This document shows, piece by piece, positions 11,624 through 24,250 of a DNA stretch of 64,000 nt (its first letter is position 1; every line of letters starts with the position of its first letter). The position numbers and the translations under genes are program-made. Source of the stretch: Rhyzopertha dominica (lineage: Eukaryota > Arthropoda > Insecta > Coleoptera > Bostrichidae); NCBI GenBank assembly GCA_025024175.1, contig QCXZ01000041.1:37009786-37073785 (forward strand), read 5' to 3'. Under the pieces are notes generated by a model. That model saw only the letters and a list, made by a program, of their open reading frames with translations, ran no database searches and had not been told where the DNA came from.

Positions 11624-12970
11624 TATGCAATGCTCACGATAACAGTCTACAATAGCTATTTTTTTGACCTCGCAGACTAGCGGATTAAGATTCACGAATT
11701 TTTGAGAAAAATTTTGCGATGTTTACAAAAAAAAATAATTGAACATCAACTAACTAAGATATCTATTACGAGTTTGTTATTTTAAATCCCATTTACTTCC
11801 ACATCCATTATATCGCGAAAAAAGTTTAAAAAATTGTTATTTGCTCATTTGCTTTAAAATGGTCGAAAACGCAAAATACTTTCTTGTCTATGTATCTGTA
11901 TGTCTGTGTGTCGGGTTTTATTTGTGGACACGATAACTTTCGAAATACTTAATGTATGACCTTGAAATTTGGCAAACGTATAAATCTCAACTACCCAAAG
12001 CGACCTATTGTTTGTGGAGTAAGTAGGGTATCGGGAAAGAGACGAAATTGGGGGGCAACTACCCTTTTTGCAAATTTTTATTTTTTTATTTTTTTTTTCG
12101 TTTTAGTATGTGATTAGTAGTATAACTGCTATTATTCGCTCTTATAAATTTTCGGTGCAGCAAACTGTTTAGAAGATACTAGCAAAAAAGCGTCACTTAA
12201 ATAAAACCGTTTTTCCTAAATATCTCCGAATATATTTAATATATTCAAAAAATGAAGATACCATCAGATAGGAAATAAAATTTCTCACAAAACGTGTCTT
12301 AAAAAATTTATTTAAAATTTTGACACTTTCGAAATATTTTCAAAAAACCTATTTTCGACCCCACTCGTACAATTTGTTTTATTTTGGTATTATGTAGAAA
12401 ATCAAATTTTTGTACAGCAAGCATTCTTGCAATTATTTTGTTAAGTTAATAATTTTCGAGTTATTTGGAAAAAAACCCATTTTAAAATTTATATATTTTT
12501 GCTAATATCACGAAGACTGTTTGTCTTAGAAAAAATGTGTAGAGAGAAAAAATGCTAAAACATGATTACTAATCGTATACGTGTCATTTTGACAATTGGA
12601 TGTGGAAGTATTAATTCAATTTGCAGCGGTTTTTATAGCGCATACAACCGATATCTTGTTTATTTGACGTCGTAGATTAGAGGTTTATCCCCATTTAAAT
12701 GAACTTTTGGGAAGAATTTTGTGGTGTAGTGGAACGGTGGAAGGTACCACAATGTTACAGGCATTTGTTTTTGAGATATCTGATGTTAAATAATTGCTGT
12801 TCTCGAAACTTGTAGTAGATATTTCGGTCAGTTCGGTCAGTTCTTTTGCTTTTTGTAAACACCATAAAATTATTATCAAAAATTCATCAAATTTTCTCAT
12901 CTAAATCTCTAATCTACGACGTCAAGTAAAAAAGTTAGCTATTGTATACTGTCACCGTGAACACCCTGTA
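11624..12970. mobile_element. Composite inverted-repeat DNA element, copy 1
   Basis: The left end (about 11624-11722) and right end (about 12884-12970) are diverged inverted copies sharing the order ACAGT.TAC..TAGCTA..TTTTTGAC.TCG..GA.TA. The right terminus GTGAACACCCTGTA is of a kind common in insect Tc1/mariner-type repeats. Inside, a second copy of the terminal sequence at 12660-12720 faces 12880-12925, so a smaller ~300-bp inverted unit is nested at the right end. The core 11806-12640 is closely matched by 26511-27245. No transposase frame is visible. The end abuts another TACAGGATGTTCC terminus at 12969, as if two elements inserted at one TA. Confidence 0.6.
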
Positions 12971-13479
12971 TACAGGATGTTCCTAAAAGGTCTTTACGCA
13001 CTTCTACCACACAGTCAAAGTAAAAGGTCTATTTAGTCATACACTATTTTTAAGTTTTGTCTTTCATGCCACTTTAAACCCTTTTGTGTTGTAAAATGTA
13101 AGTTAGTTTTTTACAACAGCTTTTTTTGATATGTAACAACGTATTTAGATCATTTAAGTTGTATTATTTTTACTGACGCAATAAAACTATTTCCAGATAT
13201 AGTGTAAGTGTATTGTATGTTCTAACAATGTATTGTGTTATATCTGTTTCATTTTTTTGCACTTAGACCGTTTTGAATTTCTACACTTTTCTGTTCCTGT
13301 TAATATTACAGCAAGGCACTAGATACGCGCCTTCTCTTTACCTACTACTTATTGATAACTAATTTACTTAACATTGTGATAGCGTATTAAAGCACAATTT
13401 GGCAACAAATATATAAACCATGCATTGGTATTGTTAATCTTACTATAGATATATTAGAAATCTGGCAAGCATGTGTAGC

Positions 13480-13830
13480 CATTCCTAACTGTGGAAATTG
13501 TCGGCTCCCAAGTCCCCGGGTCCCGAAAGTCACTTGCGCCGTTTATTAACATTGGCCTGGTCACTCAATGCGTAACTATCTGGCGTGGCCAGGCCCCGAT
13601 CGCCTCTCTATGCAGATTATTACGCATGAAATGGCCACACAGAAGCCTTAATTAATTTACTTGTTTAATCAGGGCCGAAACGCAAAGATCGTGATGGGAA
13701 ATGGAGAAGGGTAGAAATGGGTTGCGTTGATTTGGATGAAGCGTTGATGTTAGCTTACTTTGAGGGAGGAACGCAGTTTGTTTGATGCTGCATTGATAAG
13801 TACTCTAGTTCAATTAATCAGCTGAAAACA
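13480..13830. other. GC-richer non-coding island with short hairpins
   Basis: A complex, non-repetitive stretch with two interleaved inverted pairs: GGCCTGG with CCAGGCC, and TGCGTAA with TTACGCA, near 13550-13635. No coding frame. Possibly a conserved regulatory or structured element; inference from composition only. Confidence 0.25.
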
Positions 13831-14663
13831 CGTAGATATAGCAAGGTATAGGTACATTTGTAAATCTACCTACTGCGGGTGGTAACACACAACAGATATT
13901 TACCTCCCATTAAAGCATAGTCAACCTTAAAATATTTAATACGATGTCGTGTCTCTCTTGAAAAAAACTACCAACGTATCGAAATGTAGTATCGACGGTA
14001 GTATAGATAGACTCCAGTATCGATACCGAACAATAGGATCTAAAATAAAACATCAACACACAGAGTATCGGAATTTCAATATTCAATACATTTTTATCTT
14101 ATGGAAACTAGATGCGCGCTAAAAAACATGTTACAGTGATGCCAGATCTCTTATTTCAATAGAAGATCTACTGTACTTAGGCTTAATTTGTAGCCTTTTG
14201 GGGTACAAATCACTCCTTTCTTTAATTTTTTTAATTTGTTCCAGTCTTGCATTTTCTCCTTACTGCACAGGTTGCGCTCCTTCGTGACAATTAAGCAGAT
14301 CTCTTATTTTCCACATAGGCTATCCTGCCTCCCCTGATGTCTGTGGCCTGATATCTTTAGCTCAATCAATATGTGAATTAGAACAGGAACCTATAACCTG
14401 TTAATTTATACGTATAAAAATTATTCTACTATAGTCTGCGGCAATTAGTTACAAGAGTAAATAAAAGTCAAGTACATAATCGATTAGTTTCTATTCTATG
14501 TAAAACTCAACATAATACACTATTCTTCAGCATTCGCGTCGAAATCTTCTATTTGACACACTTTTGGGGCAACCGGCAACCGGAGTTATAATTATTAACT
14601 TCATTCAATGTGTTTTTAGCATTTAAAGCATTAATAAAATGTTTATCTTTTAATCTACTAGTA

Positions 14664-15960
14664 CAGATTGTTTCACGACTGATAATGACCCTAACGAAAT
14701 TAAAAATGCTACCCAAAATGCATTTGCAGAGGTAACATTAATAAATGTTCATCTTCTTAAAAAATATAAAACGTAAATGCTCAAAATGTCGCTCTCAGCT
14801 GTTTTCCTGCCCAAAACGATCTTTTAACATGCATAAACATTTATGGAGTGATGGATCTACATGCATCACGTATTTTATTTTCTAAATCTTCTACACTTTG
14901 AATTGGTGTTTGGTATACTTGCTCTTTTACCATTCCCCACAGAAAAAAATCGAAAGGAGGTCCGGGCTTCTCGGTGGTCAAGGATTAATTCAACCTCTTC
15001 CTATCCATCGGTTAGGCAAAACCAATTCTAGATGACTTCGCACTATTCTATGATAATACGCAGGTGCCCCATCTTGTTGGAACCATAGATCTTGTCTTAC
15101 CTTTAAATTTACATTTTGGAGAAGTACTGGTAAAATGTTTCTAAAAAGTTTAGATAAGTATTGCCGTTTAAATCATCGCGAAAAAAAAATAAGGCCCAAC
15201 TATTTGATTCCCCAATATTTGCACCAGACATTCGTCGAGTGGATAGTCTTTCTCGAATCCAACGTGGATTTTCCTGCGCATAATGATGCATGTTATGTTT
15301 GTTAACTCCACCATTATTAGAAAATCTTGATTCATCTGAGAAGCAAATGTCATAAGATCTCACATTCAAATTTTGGTGTTCCCGAAAAAAGTTACTAAAA
15401 GCCAGTCTTTTAGGATAATGTGCTTCCTTTAAGGCCTGAACCAATTGCAAGTGATACGGATGAAATTCATGGCCTTTAATTTTTCGATGTACTGAAGACA
15501 GACTAATACCGGTTGCTCTTGAGACTACCCTTTCACTAATATGAGGATTTTCGGCAATCATTTCCAATACTCTAATTTCATTGTCAGGGCCTGTTGCGGT
15601 CCTTTCTCTTGACTTTTTCAGTGGTGGCTAGTTTGTCCTTAAGGTTAATTCAAGTCTCTTGAAAATTGTATCCGCAAGAGCTCTTCTATTTGAAAAACGT
15701 TGTCTGTATAAACGGGCAGCAGTGGAAGCATTTTCCTTGCGTTCACCATAAATCAAAATCATATCTGTTTTTTCATCATTTGAATACTTTTTGACTTTTA
15801 ATAAATACAGTGACATAAACCATAGTGCATAGCCGTCATGGATTCCCAATTTATTTTTAAAGTAATATCATTAGGTAAAATAACAGCATTGGCTATGAGA
15901 ATGTATTTTAGGTTGCATTTTTAATTTTGTCAGGGTCATTATCATTTGTGAAACATCCTG
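14664..15960 (-). mobile_element. Mariner-like transposon (IS630/Tc1/mariner), decayed
   Basis: Terminal inverted repeats of about 50 bp (14664-14713 and 15911-15960) match at roughly 43 of 50 positions, with CAG at the ends and inner block GATAATGACCCT. TA flanks both sides (14662-14663 and 15961-15962), the expected target duplication. The transposase frame lies between them on the minus strand. Total length 1297 bp is normal for mariner elements, so the copy is full length but no longer coding. Confidence 0.9.
14857..15849 (-). pseudogene. Mariner-like transposase pseudogene (DUF4817 type)
   Basis: Read on the minus strand, 15849-15628 encodes an N-terminal segment of the DUF4817 type (YSNDEKTDMILIYGE, then a YRQRF.NRR block). 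15567-15109 encodes a helix-turn-helix with YHLQ, then the first catalytic aspartate in CFSDESRF and an ENPRW block. From 15108 the frame continues into a WFQQDGAP segment with the second catalytic Asp, and a DFFLWG segment near 14960 with the third, but frame changes and stops separate the pieces. This is the insect transposase family seen with DUF4817 plus a DDE domain, which cuts and rejoins DNA at TA sites. It lies inside matching TIRs and has no intact reading frame. Confidence 0.85.
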
Positions 15961-16927
15961 TATATAGTGTGTTTACCTTCCTACAAATAAGACACAATAA
16001 CAAACTAATCATCACAATTAGTTATCCATTGCTCAGGTTGCAAGGTTGCTCCATTGTATTTGAACTAATAATAATAAATATGTTGTTCTTTTGACTAAAG
16101 ATGAGGCCGTAGCCATTAGTTTTATCACCAAAATAAGTAAATAAGAGTGGCCATTGTTAACAAATTTCATAAATTGAGTTAAAGCACCAGCTGATGTGAA
16201 TGTCGTACATGAACTACATTAACAAATTCAACTGCAAGTCACAAGCAATAAGACAGATGTCAACTATTTTAATGTTTCTATCTACGGTATATTTTTAACT
16301 TGATCTAAAAGATTTTTTCTGTTGGCGAAATCAGAAATACATGCTACCGAAATATAAGTTTCGTGTCAATTTGGTCTAAATATACTTTGATTTAAACATT
16401 AACCCTCATGCGCCTTAGCCTTGTTTCATTTGTGGTACACAGGATGCCATCCATTGTTCATTGCAGCAAGTGTTTATGGTTAACTCCTAGACATTTCAGT
16501 ACCTGGTTCTATCACAGGACCAAGGAGATTCGGATTTCACCTCTAAATTATTCAAATAAAAATCATTCTTAATTTACCCTGTTTTAATTGTACTCAGAAG
16601 TATAGAATAATTTCTCCTGGCTATGAAAATACTTGTGAGATTTAAAACAAAAGACATGTTGCGCAAGCAATCTGTAACTCATGCATGAAATACGCCCCGC
16701 GTCTTTTTATGTTTAAAATCTTACAAGTATTTTAGTAGCTATTAAATAACTTTTATTTGAATAATTAGTATATGGCTTTTAGTTATTAGTCTTAGTGTAA
16801 TTTTGCAACCGAATTCAAATATTTTTATGAGATATCGGGCAATATGAATAATTTTGGTTTATTTCAGTTTCTTTTCACCTAATCATATCTGAAATCAAAA
16901 TTTGTTACATCTGTTATCAGTATCAAA

Positions 16928-17020
16928 GGCACCCATCCAAGTAGTGATGACACGACCGACGCTGCCTAACTTGGGTGATCAGAAGAAAACCGGTGTTGAT
17001 AACGTAGTATAGCCGTTGAG
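16928..17020 (-). pseudogene. 5S rRNA-like segment (5S pseudogene or 5S-derived SINE head)
   Basis: Read on the minus strand from 17020, the sequence follows the eukaryotic 5S rRNA order: CAACGGC.ATAC.ACG, CACCGGTT, CTGATCACC.AAGTTA, GCAGCGTCGG, then CTTGGATGGGTG.CC. The match covers about the first 90 of 120 nucleotides, including the internal promoter region; the 3' end does not match, so the terminal stem cannot form. Either a truncated 5S pseudogene or the head of a 5S-derived (SINE3-type) retroposon. No neighbouring 5S copy is seen. Confidence 0.7.
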
Positions 17021-18330
17021 CTTACGTATGTTCACAACTTTGTTTGCTATATGATGTAGCTGTTTTAATTATGAAGACTATATTAAAAAAAATAGGTATT
17101 TTAAACATCAGACATGGTATTGTCACGTTTAAAGTTTCAAGTCTGTAGCTTAAAGGAAGTCAAGTTAATGTGCAATTCTCATATTTTACTATTTGACGCT
17201 AAGCTTTTGACCAATCAAAACGTATTTATAAAGACATAATATTCCAACAGACGCTAAAGCATCATTGTGCTGCTTATATGCAAACAGCAACAGCTGACCA
17301 TAAATCTACAACGCGGGCCACGCCTAACTACAAAGATGTCTGAAATGGTACGGCAACATAACATCAAGGTTTACAAACCCAGCTTAAAAGACCGCTGGTA
17401 TACAAAACTTATAAATCATACGACGAATTTTCATGCAATCTTCTTTTACTTCGTACCTTCTATTAATAGGTACTAAATTGCTGTCAATTCTAAACATGGC
17501 CATAATAACTCGTAGAAGCAACTAAAAGCTTTCACATCTGTCGAGAGTGGCATGAATTCAACTGAAATTGCAATGTCAGTTTGATAACTGAAGGCTGCAC
17601 GTCATTAATTTTTAAAACTTAGGTATGCCTTGAGATAGAACTAATGACGACAGCGCTGTAATGCGGCATATGCAAACTACGAACACGAGGACAATTTTTA
17701 CGACATCCTCGTCAGTTGCTCATTCATATTTTTACATGTTAGGTATGTGGCTAGTTTAGATTTTAATTGCGGAGTTGATTTCATTTTTCCATCGTATTAG
17801 TTGTGAGTAAATGTTTACGATAATTGTCAATTGTGCTAAATTGTACGGTTAAATTTACAAATGTTGACGATAACAGTCGAGGAACACTGTAACTGAGTGC
17901 ACGGCGTAGTACATTCTACATTAATATCGTATACCATTTTGGTGTTTTGCATTTTTCACACTTAGCGTATAGATGGCACCTTAAAATATCGATATCAAGT
18001 ATCGATAGATACCACCTTTCTGTTATGATATACAACAATCATCGAAGTATCTTTAGTATCGTTATAGTGTATTATGGACACAGTAGATGAGACTTTTTGG
18101 CGAAAGAAACCGGGAAACGGTTTAATGAATGCGAAAAAAATCGTGCCGGACTGGTAGTACTTTTAGCGCGCGATTTTCACTTCTTTCACTCTTGTGAGAT
18201 TATGAAAAGACAGGACAACTACGCCTTTATAATGATCAATTCTAGGAGTACATTTTTTCAGACATCTAACTGTATTGTAAAACTAATTTAGCTTGGTCCG
18301 TCAAGATCGATGTCTACACAAACAACCTAA
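17021..18330. other. Unassigned non-coding stretch with a TATCGATA cluster
   Basis: No coding region recognised. Around 17985-18065 the motif TATCGATA and variants (GTATCGAT, GTATCGTT) occur several times in about 80 bp, echoing a similar cluster at 13970-14070. The open frame at 18097-18291 has no recognisable motif. Confidence 0.3.
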
Positions 18331-18990
18331 ATACATCTTCAACCTGAAATAAAGGCGGCCCTTTGAAATCCTTCCACACGAATCGGAGCGCTTAACACGG
18401 GAAGATTAATTTCCGCGCAAACTAAATGTTGGCACACTTTTGTTGAAACAATTTCTATTACGCCCGTCCTGACAGGAGGATATATAAACATGCACCGGCA
18501 GCCAGTACAATATCCAACAGCAGAATGCAATTTATGACGTTCCGCTTTTCGAGATGCGAAGAAATTTATTTCCAGTAATCGCGTGTCTGAGCCGTTGGCC
18601 CGCGAACATTTACAAAGTTTTCCGGCTTATCAAATCGAAATGTGCATGGGCTGCTCTGGCTCCAAATTGCATTATATTATCTCCCTGTCAAGGGTAATTT
18701 GTCTTGGCCAAGTTGCTGCCGGCAGGATTTCGGATTCCCGTATTGCGGACGTGTCCGTAAACAATTAACGGATCCGGTCCCGGAGTGCTCCACCAGATAA
18801 GCACGTTGATGGGTACACACACCTGCGCAAATTGGGCTAACTACGATGTACAGGTGTTTGAGGGGTGCAGGGACGTCGGGATATATTACGCTAGACCCCT
18901 GAGAGGCAGGAACGTAATGCGCTGCCGATTGATCGCTGGAGGATTGACGCTTTTAATAACAAATAATATAAGTATAGAAATTATGTAGAT
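18331..18990. other. GC-richer non-coding island
   Basis: One of the most GC-rich parts of the left half. Open frames exist on both strands (339-bp to 200-bp scale) but overlap and show no domain, signal peptide or splice context I can support. A conserved non-coding element or enhancer is more likely than a gene; inference from composition. Confidence 0.3.
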
Positions 18991-20731
18991 GTTGTTTAAT
19001 CCAACAAGAAACATGCAATTCATGTGAGAAAGTAAAAAATAAAGTTTTTACTCCACTCTACTTTTACTTGGAATGAGAGAAATGGACTTCACTTTAAGGT
19101 AAATTTCTAAAATACTTTCCAAAGACATCCCCAAAGTTATATAGCGACGCTAGTCTGAAGTAAATTTTCGTCAGCCATAGTAACGATTGGCCTCCTCAGG
19201 ATTCGGGGAAACAGGAACGTCATCTAAGACTAAGACTAAGACATTAGAAGGAGCTAATTACATTGTGCTTAGAGGGCTGGAGCCGCTTACCACGGTTAAT
19301 ATGTGGCTCCCGGATTAAGTAGTGTGTTGTGTTACTTTTGAAGTCCTGTGCAAATACTTGCCGTTACCACATTGGCTACCTTTTGTGCAGTTGATAATAC
19401 CATGGGTGTGCACACATATTTCAAATTTAAATGGCCCTAATAATATAAAATTTATTTCTTGACGGTAACAGAAAATAAACATTAAACAGATATAAAATAA
19501 ATACATCTCCTTTCATCAACGTTTTCGGCTAGGACTAGTTCCGTCCTTGTCGGGACACCTCAGATATATAATTCTAATGTAGGTTATTATATTTACTATA
19601 ACACAATAAAGTACAATAAATAATAACATAAGATAATGATGCCAAATGGATATGACCTTGCTACTGTCAATGTCTAGTTATCAATCCTTAAAGTTAAGGA
19701 ATAGCTTTTAATTTTACAACGTTAACTTAAATGGTACAACTTGCTGATATTTTTCGGTTAACATAACCAAAAATGTATTAACAATTAAGCTAATGAAGAT
19801 CTTATACTTTTCTTTTGAAAACGTTAAAGGCCGCCTTACATAAACACATATCAATCACTTTCCAGTCCGACGGGTATTACTGGAGCCTTGTTGATTATTT
19901 TACTACGCGCTGCAGTCATCTTTAAACGTATATATGAGGGGAGAACAAGTCTATGGCTTGTTAGTGATGAAAATGCTATATTTGACATTCTGCTTTAAAC
20001 TTGGTACATAGCCAGCCATCTTGTGGGGACTACATGGTGACCTCTTATTTTTATAAATATAATTAAAAAAGAACTTTACTTAAGGTTAATTCGTTTGAAA
20101 AAGTAAATATACAATTAGCTCCTGTACTAATAATGTTTATGTAACATGTGATATTTAATTATTTTTATTATTACATCATGAAATCGTAAAAAAAACGTAT
20201 TGACGGTCATTTTGATGTGATTCTTCAAAAGATATTGGAGCTATCTACATTACAAGATCATACTAATACATAATTAATGCGAGCGAAAAGCACATTAATG
20301 CAATCTAGCAAGTATCCCTGCATCAGAGACGAGGGTGGCATCGTAAATAAACGCATCTATATTTCTACCTCTTGAAATTCCTACCCACATACTACATTAA
20401 TNTTTTGCCCCAAAACTTCATGCGTCTTTTTTTGTGCCCAAATATGAAATACCACCTATCAAAATGCGGTTTAATGGAAAATCTCACACTTGGTTACAAT
20501 TCTCTAGAAACCACTGGCAAAAATCCAGGCGGCGTTGAAAATCTTCAGCTTGTGCTTTTTCAGACTTCCTTTAACATTACTTCTTGGTAATCCAGTAGAT
20601 ACCTTTAACGCCTAAACGACGATTTAGGAGGATTTTCTATACTTTCTAAAACAATTATTTCTTGTAATTCCTTATCCGTATTTTATATATACAATAATGT
20701 AAACTTGTACATTTTCACAAAGTGGGATATT
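18991..20731. other. AT-rich stretch, nothing recognised
   Basis: No coding region or clear repeat. One ambiguous base occurs at 20402. Confidence 0.35.
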
Positions 20732-21549
20732 CAGGGTCCGCCACCTAAAACTCCCCAGGCTCGTATTTCCTTTGTTTTTTAAGGAACTACCTTAAGTTAT
20801 ATGTCAAATTGTAGGTCTTTTTGAACTCTTTCAAAATAGCATGGTGACTGTCCAAATTTTTTTTTTTGCAGATTTAGAAGTTTTAGTTTAGTAGCGTATT
20901 ATGGTACAAATTATGCCTACATACCCTTCGCTGCACGCAAAACCCCAAATTTTGAATAATTTTTAAATAAATCAAGTACAAAGTTCGTTCTAAAGAGAGA
21001 GAGGCTAGAAAACGAAACCCTGCGATGCGCCTAGTTTGGTTTTCTACGTCGCGCACTAGCCTCGTCGCAGAGTTTCGTTTTCTAGTCTCTCTCTCTCTTT
21101 AGAACGAACTTTGTACTTGATTTAATTAAAAGTTACTTAAAAATTTGGTGTTCTGTGTGCAGCGATGTGTATGTAAGCACAAGTTGTAGCGTAGTACGCT
21201 AAACTAACACTTTAAAATTCTTAACAATCTTATTTAAAGAACATGGCGGCGACTAGTTTTTCCTGTTTTTCATTAAGAAGGAGTAGAACTTAAACATACA
21301 TGGTAACGATACAAACTGAAGAAGGTAAAAGTTGGCATTCAACTATGAAGCAATATTTATTATACGGGGTAAGGTTAAAAAATATTTACAAACATTAGTT
21401 TTAAACACAAAATATGATAATCTGCAAAAACACCCACTAAGCTATTGTTAAAGACTTTTAAAAGACCTACAATTTGACATATAACATAAGGTTGTACCCA
21501 AAAAAGTAAAGACATTACGTGCCTGGGGAGTTTTAGCTGACGGACCGTG
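20732..21549. mobile_element. 818-bp palindromic (foldback-like) element
   Basis: The ends CAGGGTCCGCCACCTAAAAC and, inverted, CACGGTCCGTCAGCTAAAAC open arms that stay inverted-complementary to the centre. Shared blocks include CTCCCCAGGC, TTATATGTCAAATTGTAGG and CAAGTACAAAGTTCGTTC. The right arm holds an extra ~190 bp (about 21229-21415). No coding frame. I could not identify a convincing target duplication. The structure fits a foldback or long-TIR MITE. Confidence 0.75.
20972..21120. repeat. Near-perfect ~55-bp-arm hairpin at the element centre
   Basis: Arms at 20972-21027 and 21064-21120 pair almost throughout (TCAAGTACAAAGTTCGTTCT opposite AGAACGAACTTTGTACTTGA, then an AGAGAGAG / CTCTCTCT tract and CTAGAAAACGAAAC opposite GTTTCGTTTTCTAG), around a GC-richer loop of about 36 bp. 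A transcript from either strand would fold into a strong hairpin. Confidence 0.85.
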
Positions 21550-23690
21550 TATGTAGTAATGGGAAGACTAATCTTGTAGAGGTACCATTTTATATATACG
21601 TTTCACGATACGGTTTTTGAAACTGAGAATTATTAAGTTATGACACAATCGCTGAAAAGTATCTTTGTCTTTCTGAATATCGCTCGTCATATAAGTTACT
21701 TGCTGCTACCACATTTTCTCCGGTTTCTATGACACACCTTCATATCCCATTTTTCATAATTTACAAACAATTTGAAATATCAACTCCTTCTTAAAGCAAA
21801 CTTTGACAACTACAAGTAAACAAGGCATCTTCGTTTGTCAAGCGTCTAATGCATTCTCCCAAATCGTTCCCTGTAAACCCGCTGGTAAAAACTTAAAAAG
21901 CTATGCATTACAAAGTAAAAAGTTAAGCCCAAATTGTGCTGTTTTTGGAATAGCGATTTAAGTTCTACTGAAACAAGTGAAAAATGAAGCGTGTGCCAAT
22001 TAAAAAAAAAAGTTTGGTCCGATAACATTTTGTCGCAACCCCGTGCCTATACTAATTCTGAAAAACGGCATTAAAGTCTACTTTAGCTTTAGGAAAGTTT
22101 TTTTTACAGAAGAAGAAATTTCCAACAGGAAAAAAGCTATATTTACATTTCCCCAAAGTGTAGATTGTCTAAGATCAACATGTATATCTTTGATACCGCG
22201 ACATATATTGGACTGCAGTTTTCACCTTTCAATTTCTTATTAAAATCGAACTTCAGACATCGAAATCAATTTTCGCCTATTTCCATTAAATAAAGGAGTT
22301 TATCTTTAAAAGTGTCCAATTTAATACACCCGATACCTGGGTTTTGTAACATAAAATCGCTGTTGGTTAGGAAAACAAACCGCAGCTTTCATGTCGGATA
22401 GAGCGAAATCCATGGATTGTAAAATTAAGAGACAAGTAAATAGCGGCGTCACCAATTTCATAAGATACCTACCTAGATTGTCGACAATTAATATAGAAAT
22501 CGATCTTTGTATATCACGTTGGCATACTATGTGACTGTGAAAGTGATGTCTCTGTTTAAACCTACAATACTTTCAAGAACAATGGCAGGTTTCGTGTCAA
22601 CAGACTTAATTTGTTATGTTATGTTATGTAGTAATGAAAAACATCAAGGCGCTCGACGGTTTTTCAGTCATTTAAAGGAAACACATTTTTCGTGACGCAT
22701 TACTGTTCCATTATATCCGATAAACGGTCAAGTGCGAGTCTCCATGATGCGTCGAGTGCAAGCTTGTGTGGATAATAGATAATGGACTACATTTTGATCA
22801 CCTCTTGTGATGATGTCATGTTCGTTATGTTTGTTCCGTACTGACCGATTCCAACGTACGTACACGCTTGAACTTGGCGTTTTTACTTCGGTAAGATTTT
22901 TACCTTAATGATTGTGTTTTGGAAACGACGCCGAATGAGATTCGGATTTTGGGGGATTTGTTTTTTAAATTAAATGAATTATACTACGATACTATACGAT
23001 ATATTGTGTTTATATTTATCGCATAATATACTTATAGGTAATGTAGATCGGCGAATGATTCTACAATAATAATTATTAATATGAAAGGCATGCGTAGTTT
23101 AGTTTTCTCATTCAAATGTTCATAATGACCAACGTAGGCTTACAAGATGTAAATAAGGTACGGTTTATGTCACCGTATCGTGAAATGCTCGGCTTTTATA
23201 ATTAGCTTGTGAAAGGTTGTTTTAAATAGACATCGCCTTGAATCGTTTGAGTGAGTGAAATAGTTATAAAACACACCACCTGCCTTGACTGTCGAAGGTC
23301 TCTTCACATAAGTTTAATATTCTTATGCATAAGGGAGTGCCAAAGCGTTTTGTAAAGATGTCAAAGAGGTATGCTTCAAAGGATCAAGTATCATGTAGGC
23401 AATCCAACTTGCTCACGCTCGTAAGTAGAATTATAGAATTACCTGTAATATCAGGATTATTTTTCCAGAGAAGTAAGATACGATGTTACACCGTAATAGT
23501 ATATTATGTATACGAGAGGTGTCAAGAATAACCCTTTACATGTATGTATAGATTTTTTGTATAGGTATAGTGAAAACACTGCAGTAGGTTTGTATATAAA
23601 AAAATCTAAGAAACAGGAAATTGCAGCAGTGATGCTCGCCTCAGCGGTTATCATCCTTTCAGCTAAATCACGTGGGATCCTAAAATCGGA
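21550..23690. other. Unassigned non-coding stretch
   Basis: No domain or clear repeat recognised. Short open frames at 22043-22243, 22507-22695 and 23325-23697 have AT-rich chance composition. Confidence 0.3.
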
Positions 23691-24250
23691 CGTTTGACCT
23701 AGTTTACAATGTAGTTCGCAATTCGCACCCCGACATCAACAGCGTCTCCACCGAATCACGAGATCCTGACGTACGGTCGTCAATAGTAGCGTTGCTATTG
23801 TTCGGAATAAAAACAGGAGCAGATGTAAAGGAAAACAAAACGAAACAAATGACAGGCACGTTCCCGGGACACCTCCGCCCACACCGCCCGTTCCTTTTAA
23901 ACCGACACATTTGAAGTGTACCGACACGATGACACGAAAACTAAGAGGGGAATTGACAAGGAGGCGAATTTAATCCAGGACTCGCGTGCTCTCGGATTAC
24001 AAAGTAGTACACTTCAATTGTTATCGCTTCCTTTTATCTCTGGTACTCACACATTTCATTACCGAGGTAGGGCGTCGCTGTTTTCGCTCCCGTGCAACAG
24101 ATTTGGTAATCTACTCAGGGCTAACAACCTTTCTGTTTGCTTGTCGTACATACTAGTTCATTCACTAAACCTGCTATTATCGTTTGTAGTTCATGCATGT
24201 TTCAAATGCACCACGTTACCCGTATCACTTACCTTAGAATATAAATTATT
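23691..24250. other. GC-richer non-coding island
   Basis: A complex sequence with a 152-codon open frame at 23916-24374 opposed by frames on the other strand near 23704-23927. The 152-codon frame reads as a Ser/Leu-rich chance protein with no domain I recognise. A conserved non-coding element is plausible; a short lineage-specific exon cannot be excluded. Confidence 0.25.
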
